Shown here piece after piece: positions 60,301 to 64,000 of a stretch of 64,000 nucleotides of DNA. A model generated the notes under the pieces. The model was not told the origin of the DNA. It saw only the letters and a list, made by a program, of their open reading frames with translations, and did no database searches. Position 1 is the stretch's first letter. Each line of letters begins with the position of its first letter. The stretch covers positions 851,001-915,000 of the forward strand of contig NC_091112.1 of NCBI RefSeq assembly GCF_024713975.1, given 5' to 3'. The stretch comes from Paralichthys olivaceus (taxonomy: Eukaryota; Chordata; Actinopteri; Pleuronectiformes; Paralichthyidae). Both the position numbers and the translations under genes were made by a program.

Positions 60301-62379
60301 CCTTTTACACATCTGCTTGTTTACAAAGCGTCCAACTGTGGTTCAGCCTGAAAGGCTTCTCTTCACCCTCATGTTGCAATGACACAAGAAACAAGTCACC
60401 AACAAGTGTCCATCACTTTTAAACCCTTGAAATGTGGATCTCCTCAAATTAAAACTTTTATTATTTGATTCAACTTGCTCAACAACAGAACACAGAGGAC
60501 CAGAAGGAAGGAGACGCTTCAAATGTGGCTTTGAAAGATATTTGAGACAAATTGAGACAGACGGTTTTTTCTGGCTCCAGATTGTCTGTGATACACAAAC
60601 ACGACTGACACCGACTGACCCATGGACTCTGATAAACATTGACCGGTCACATGGCCACAGACACGTTTTCTTCTTTTGGAAAAACTGGAAGAAAATGAGT
60701 GAACTCCAGCGCAGCACTTCCTGTTTCCCTGGGGAGTCATCGCTGAGGAATAGAAAATGTCTCAGTTCCATCAGGATGTATCGTCCGTGTGCTGGGAGAG
60801 GGATCCTCACATGTGACTCTCTGAGCTTTAGTTACTGTTCAGTATCTTTGGTAGTTTTACTCCAGATCCACGAGAAACACTGTGATTTGTGGGTAATTGA
60901 TTGATTGAAGTTTCCGGGCTCTCAAACGTCCCTGGATTCCCTGGAAGACGTCCTCACACTGAGACATCTGGACTTCACTTTATTTTTCCTTCTCTTTCCT
61001 CTCACACCACCATCTCGTCGAAATGTTGATTTGTCCTTTAAGACTAAAGATTCTTATGTCCCAAAAAAAAGCTGTCATTCTTTGTTTGGTGCTGTTAGTT
61101 AATGTTAGCGTGCTAAGGCGCTAAATGAAGAGCTGTTTGTTAATCCTTTAAATTTGTAGATTGCACTAAATTGAGTCAAGCCAGGAGAACAATGCAGATC
61201 GAGAAATCATCGTTGGTTTGTTGAGGAAATGATCTGAAGCGATGGGACGGTCAGTCAGGAGTTAAGGTTTTAAGTTACAGATGTGAGGCAACAGCTGGAG
61301 GGGGGGGGGGGGGGGGGGCGGGATCTGCAAACAGCAGCTGACCTCTGACCTCTGATGGAAAAACAAATGAACTCGCTCCAAAGAGAGAGGAGCTGAAATG
61401 TGTCAAACAGCCTCGTCTCGCTCGTGTCTTGTTTTGTGTCTGTGTCTTATTAAGAGAAAGGACGAGATCACGGATCAGAAACTGGCCTCGGGGACCGTGC
61501 ACGACACCTGGGTTTTATATTGTCGTCCAAAATCAAGCTCATGTTAGATCAACAAAGATTTAAGAATAAAAAGTAAATATGAATATGAAGAATATGATCC
61601 TGTAAACTCCCAGGTCTCCAGTGTTTTTATTAAATATCATCTGATGTTTCTTCCTCGTTTTGAAAATGTGTTTTGATGACAGATGTTTTTTCATCCCTCT
61701 CTCGGCCCCTCATTCCTTCCCTTCCTCTTTTCCTGCTCACATGTTTTTCTTACTCAGAAGGAACTCAGACGAGAAGGGCTTCAGCTTGTTTTTCATTTCT
61801 GATTGATCGCTGATTAATTAGAAACCTTTACGATTATTGAACAAAGTATAATTTTGACCAGACGATGGCGCTAGATAAAAACGTTTTTTTACGGATCATT
61901 AAAGTTTTTACAATAAATCCTGTGTTAATATCCGGTTTTAGGAAACATCCACAGGGGAACAAGAGGAATACACAGTTCCAGTTGTAATCCATCTGTTATT
62001 CCCACCAATGATTTAAAAACTCTCTCTAACATAAAGCGCTGCACATCTTATATGGAAACTCAACATTGGCTGTAATCCTTGTCTCTGGGCGTAAATAATG
62101 AACTTGTGCTCTCGTGGGAAAATAATTCCTCTGGGTTCTGAACAGAAATCAAAATGTTTATGGATGAATTGACCGTTTTGAATTTTCTGTCCCGACAGTT
62201 TCTGGGAGGTCGGCGAGCCCAACAACCACATCAACGAGGACTGCGGCTACATGATCAAGACTCGGGTGTTGGCGCGAGTGGCCATACGGAGCTGGTACGA
62301 CGCCCCCTGCACCATGCCTTTGCCGTTCATCTGCGAGAAGGAGATGGGCGCCGGTGGCAGCACGGCCATTCCACACTGA
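57381..62379 (+). CDS. Type II membrane C-type lectin receptor, six exons
   Basis: Exons 57381-57486, 58406-58525, 59187-59363, 59544-59716, 59828-59943 and 62199-62379 join in phase to 290 residues. The cytoplasmic tail (1-53) opens with a TS repeat from an ACCTCC microsatellite and contains a YSQL tyrosine motif. A transmembrane helix spans about 54-74, and a stalk with a heptad-like stretch about 95-128. The C-type lectin domain runs from about C148 to C276, with C246 and C268 as expected. It has the EPN motif (237-239) known for mannose-type, Ca2+-dependent sugar binding. The later WND motif is W263-Y264-D265, so one Ca2+ ligand is replaced and binding may be weak or altered. The layout is that of CD209/ASGR/CLEC4-type receptors; no orthologue is named. 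Intron 5 is 2.25 kb. Confidence 0.9.
61300..61318. repeat. Poly-G run in lectin intron 5
   Basis: About 19 consecutive G; prone to sequencing error and to G-quadruplex formation. Confidence 0.95.
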
Positions 62380-64000
62380 GGCGCCAGGAAAACCGGTGGC
62401 TGGTTTATCAGGTTTTAGCTGCATTTACAAATATCTTACGTCATTCAAATTCTTTTAAAACCTCAACTTTTAATTCCCATTATTTTGATCTGAAGAAATT
62501 CAGATGTTGATTTTGCCTTAAAAATCCAAAACGATGGACACACAGGTTAAAAGTTGTTGTTTAACCTTCACATATTATTTTGCGTTAACCCTTTAATGGC
62601 CTCTCATTACACCATGAATCACGAGACAACAGATCTCAGAGAACGGTGCTAAAGACAAAATGTGAAGCAGCAAACAACAATATTTAGTCTAACATGTCAG
62701 CAGGTAAAGTTTTTTATTGGAAAAGTTAAACTTGTAGTAAATAACTCCAAGTAATCCCATGATTTAACTCGTTTGTAAATCAAAGGGTGTAATTTTCCAC
62801 CTGTGATATATATGTAGAAGGAAATGGCTTAAAATGTAAGATTATAAAAATATACTTCCACCATCGATATAATTTACAATTAACATCGATAAATCAGGGA
62901 TTCAAGATCTTTTTATGTTTTCACTTACTTCTAGCGTGAAATTGTATTTAGCATATTAGCACATTAACTGTCCGTAAAGGAATAATGATAATAAAGGTGC
63001 CGACGGTAGATTTGAGATCATCAGATCTGATGTTTTGGTGAATCTGATGCACTTTTGCTGATTGTTGATTGAGTCATCGTTAATCAAACATGTGAAATGG
63101 AGGAGGCGTGTCCTGTGGATCATGTAAATAAACAGCCAACTTCATTTTGTGGATGTGAATCTGTCACCGCGCTGTGATGGAGGTTTTCTGGTGAAGCAGA
63201 GTTGATTTGTCGGTGGTCGTGAAGATTAGATTATAAAAACTAAACACGCACCCTGTTGACTGTATTAATCCTGTGTCTCATTTGTGCAGCTGTGATGTGA
63301 CAAAAAATGTGACTTCAAAATCATTTTTATATAAAAAAAACTATATTAGACATTAAGCTGACACGCATAACACAAATAAACACGTGAGTCCAGCTCACAC
63401 TGTCGTTCTTACCCCTCGTTTATAGTTCGGACTCCAAAAATACAACATTTTCAGTTTGATAAATTGCATCCAGGAGTTTCCAGGAGACACGGACAGCTGA
63501 TTAATTTGCTTGTGATTTAAGGTTGAAGGCTTATTGTTCAAATGAATTTGTTTATTTGCTAGTTTCATAAAAACGTGGCCACAAATTTTTTTTTTTGTAA
63601 TTGTCAAATAAATGCTGAAATAATGAAAAATAAATAACCTCTGAAAAATAAATTATCCTCTAATCATTTAATGTATGAAAAACACAACCTGGTTTGAAAC
63701 GATAGTTATGTGTTGTCTGTGATGTTGTAGTCGGCCAGCAGGTGGCGCTGCTCACACAAACAACCTAGAGACACCTTAACGGAGGTTTTCCTCCTGTTGC
63801 AGGTTCAGACCTTTCAAAGTAAAAGCATATTCAGACTCTAACACGTCAACATTTATTCATCGTGTGAATTATTTAGTTGTTTGAAAAATTAAAAATCAGG
63901 GTTTCAGGCAAAGTTAATATCTGTTAATACTAATAAATAAAGTTTAAAGAGGAAACTTGGGTTCATCTAAATAACTGTTTTACATAAACAAAACAAGATC
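62380..64000. other. Lectin 3' region and downstream DNA
   Basis: No further gene recognised. Several AATAAA sites occur (for example 63127-63132), and which one ends the lectin mRNA is unclear. AT-rich toward the right. Confidence 0.5.
63735..63747 (+). promoter_or_regulatory. CTCF-consensus-like site right of the lectin gene
   Basis: CCAGCAGGTGGCG is a full match to the known CTCF core CCASYAGRKGGCR, plus strand. Binding is inferred. Confidence 0.4.

Overview
This is vertebrate nuclear DNA, almost certainly a ray-finned (teleost) fish. It has spliced genes with GT/AG introns, a teleost-style pomc gene without gamma-MSH, Rex/L2/L1-type fish LINE relics, and an immunoglobulin light-chain locus in which V segments lie opposite to J and C. 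Nothing bacterial or viral was seen. No LTR element was recognised.

Left part, 1-8975: a six-exon secreted fibrinogen-domain (angiopoietin-like/FGL-like) gene on the minus strand (188-4595), about 2 kb of intergenic DNA with TG microsatellites, then an intact pomc gene on the plus strand. pomc has a visible CRE, TATA box, non-coding first exon and two coding exons (7744-8442).

Middle, about 8976-54785: a kappa-like (teleost L1/L3-style) immunoglobulin light-chain locus. I count 13 V segments, all plus strand and all apparently intact, and five C exons, all minus strand, each preceded by two J segments (10 J). Order from left: C-exon relic, V1, C1-J pair, V2, V3, V4, C2-J pair, V5, C3-J pair, V6, V7, C4-J pair, V8, C5-J pair, V9, V10, V11, V12, V13. 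Every V carries a consensus 12-bp-spacer RSS and every J a consensus 23-bp-spacer RSS. Because V and J point in opposite directions, any V-J join must be inversional. The repeated units also carry a (CA)n tract, an old reverse-transcriptase scrap, a palindromic AT-rich block, a CTCF-like motif, a 29/35-bp minisatellite, and three LINE families that arrived once or a few times and were then copied with the units. One 5,451-bp V-C-J unit (about 20272-25722) is followed by what looks like a perfect copy of itself (25723-31173).

Right part, 54786-64000: spacer DNA, a broken minus-strand Rex-like LINE (about 55164-56530), a 570-bp ATT-rich microsatellite, and a six-exon plus-strand gene for a type II membrane C-type lectin of 290 residues (57381-62379), followed by 1.6 kb with no gene that I recognise.

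The IgL genes act together: RAG-mediated inversion joins one V to one J, and splicing joins J to its C, giving a secreted light chain whose last cysteine pairs with the heavy chain. The fibrinogen-domain, pomc and lectin genes are flanking neighbours with no evident functional link to it. Exon boundaries were worked out by hand from reading frame, splice phase and GT/AG sites; paralogue names are left open where the sequence does not decide.
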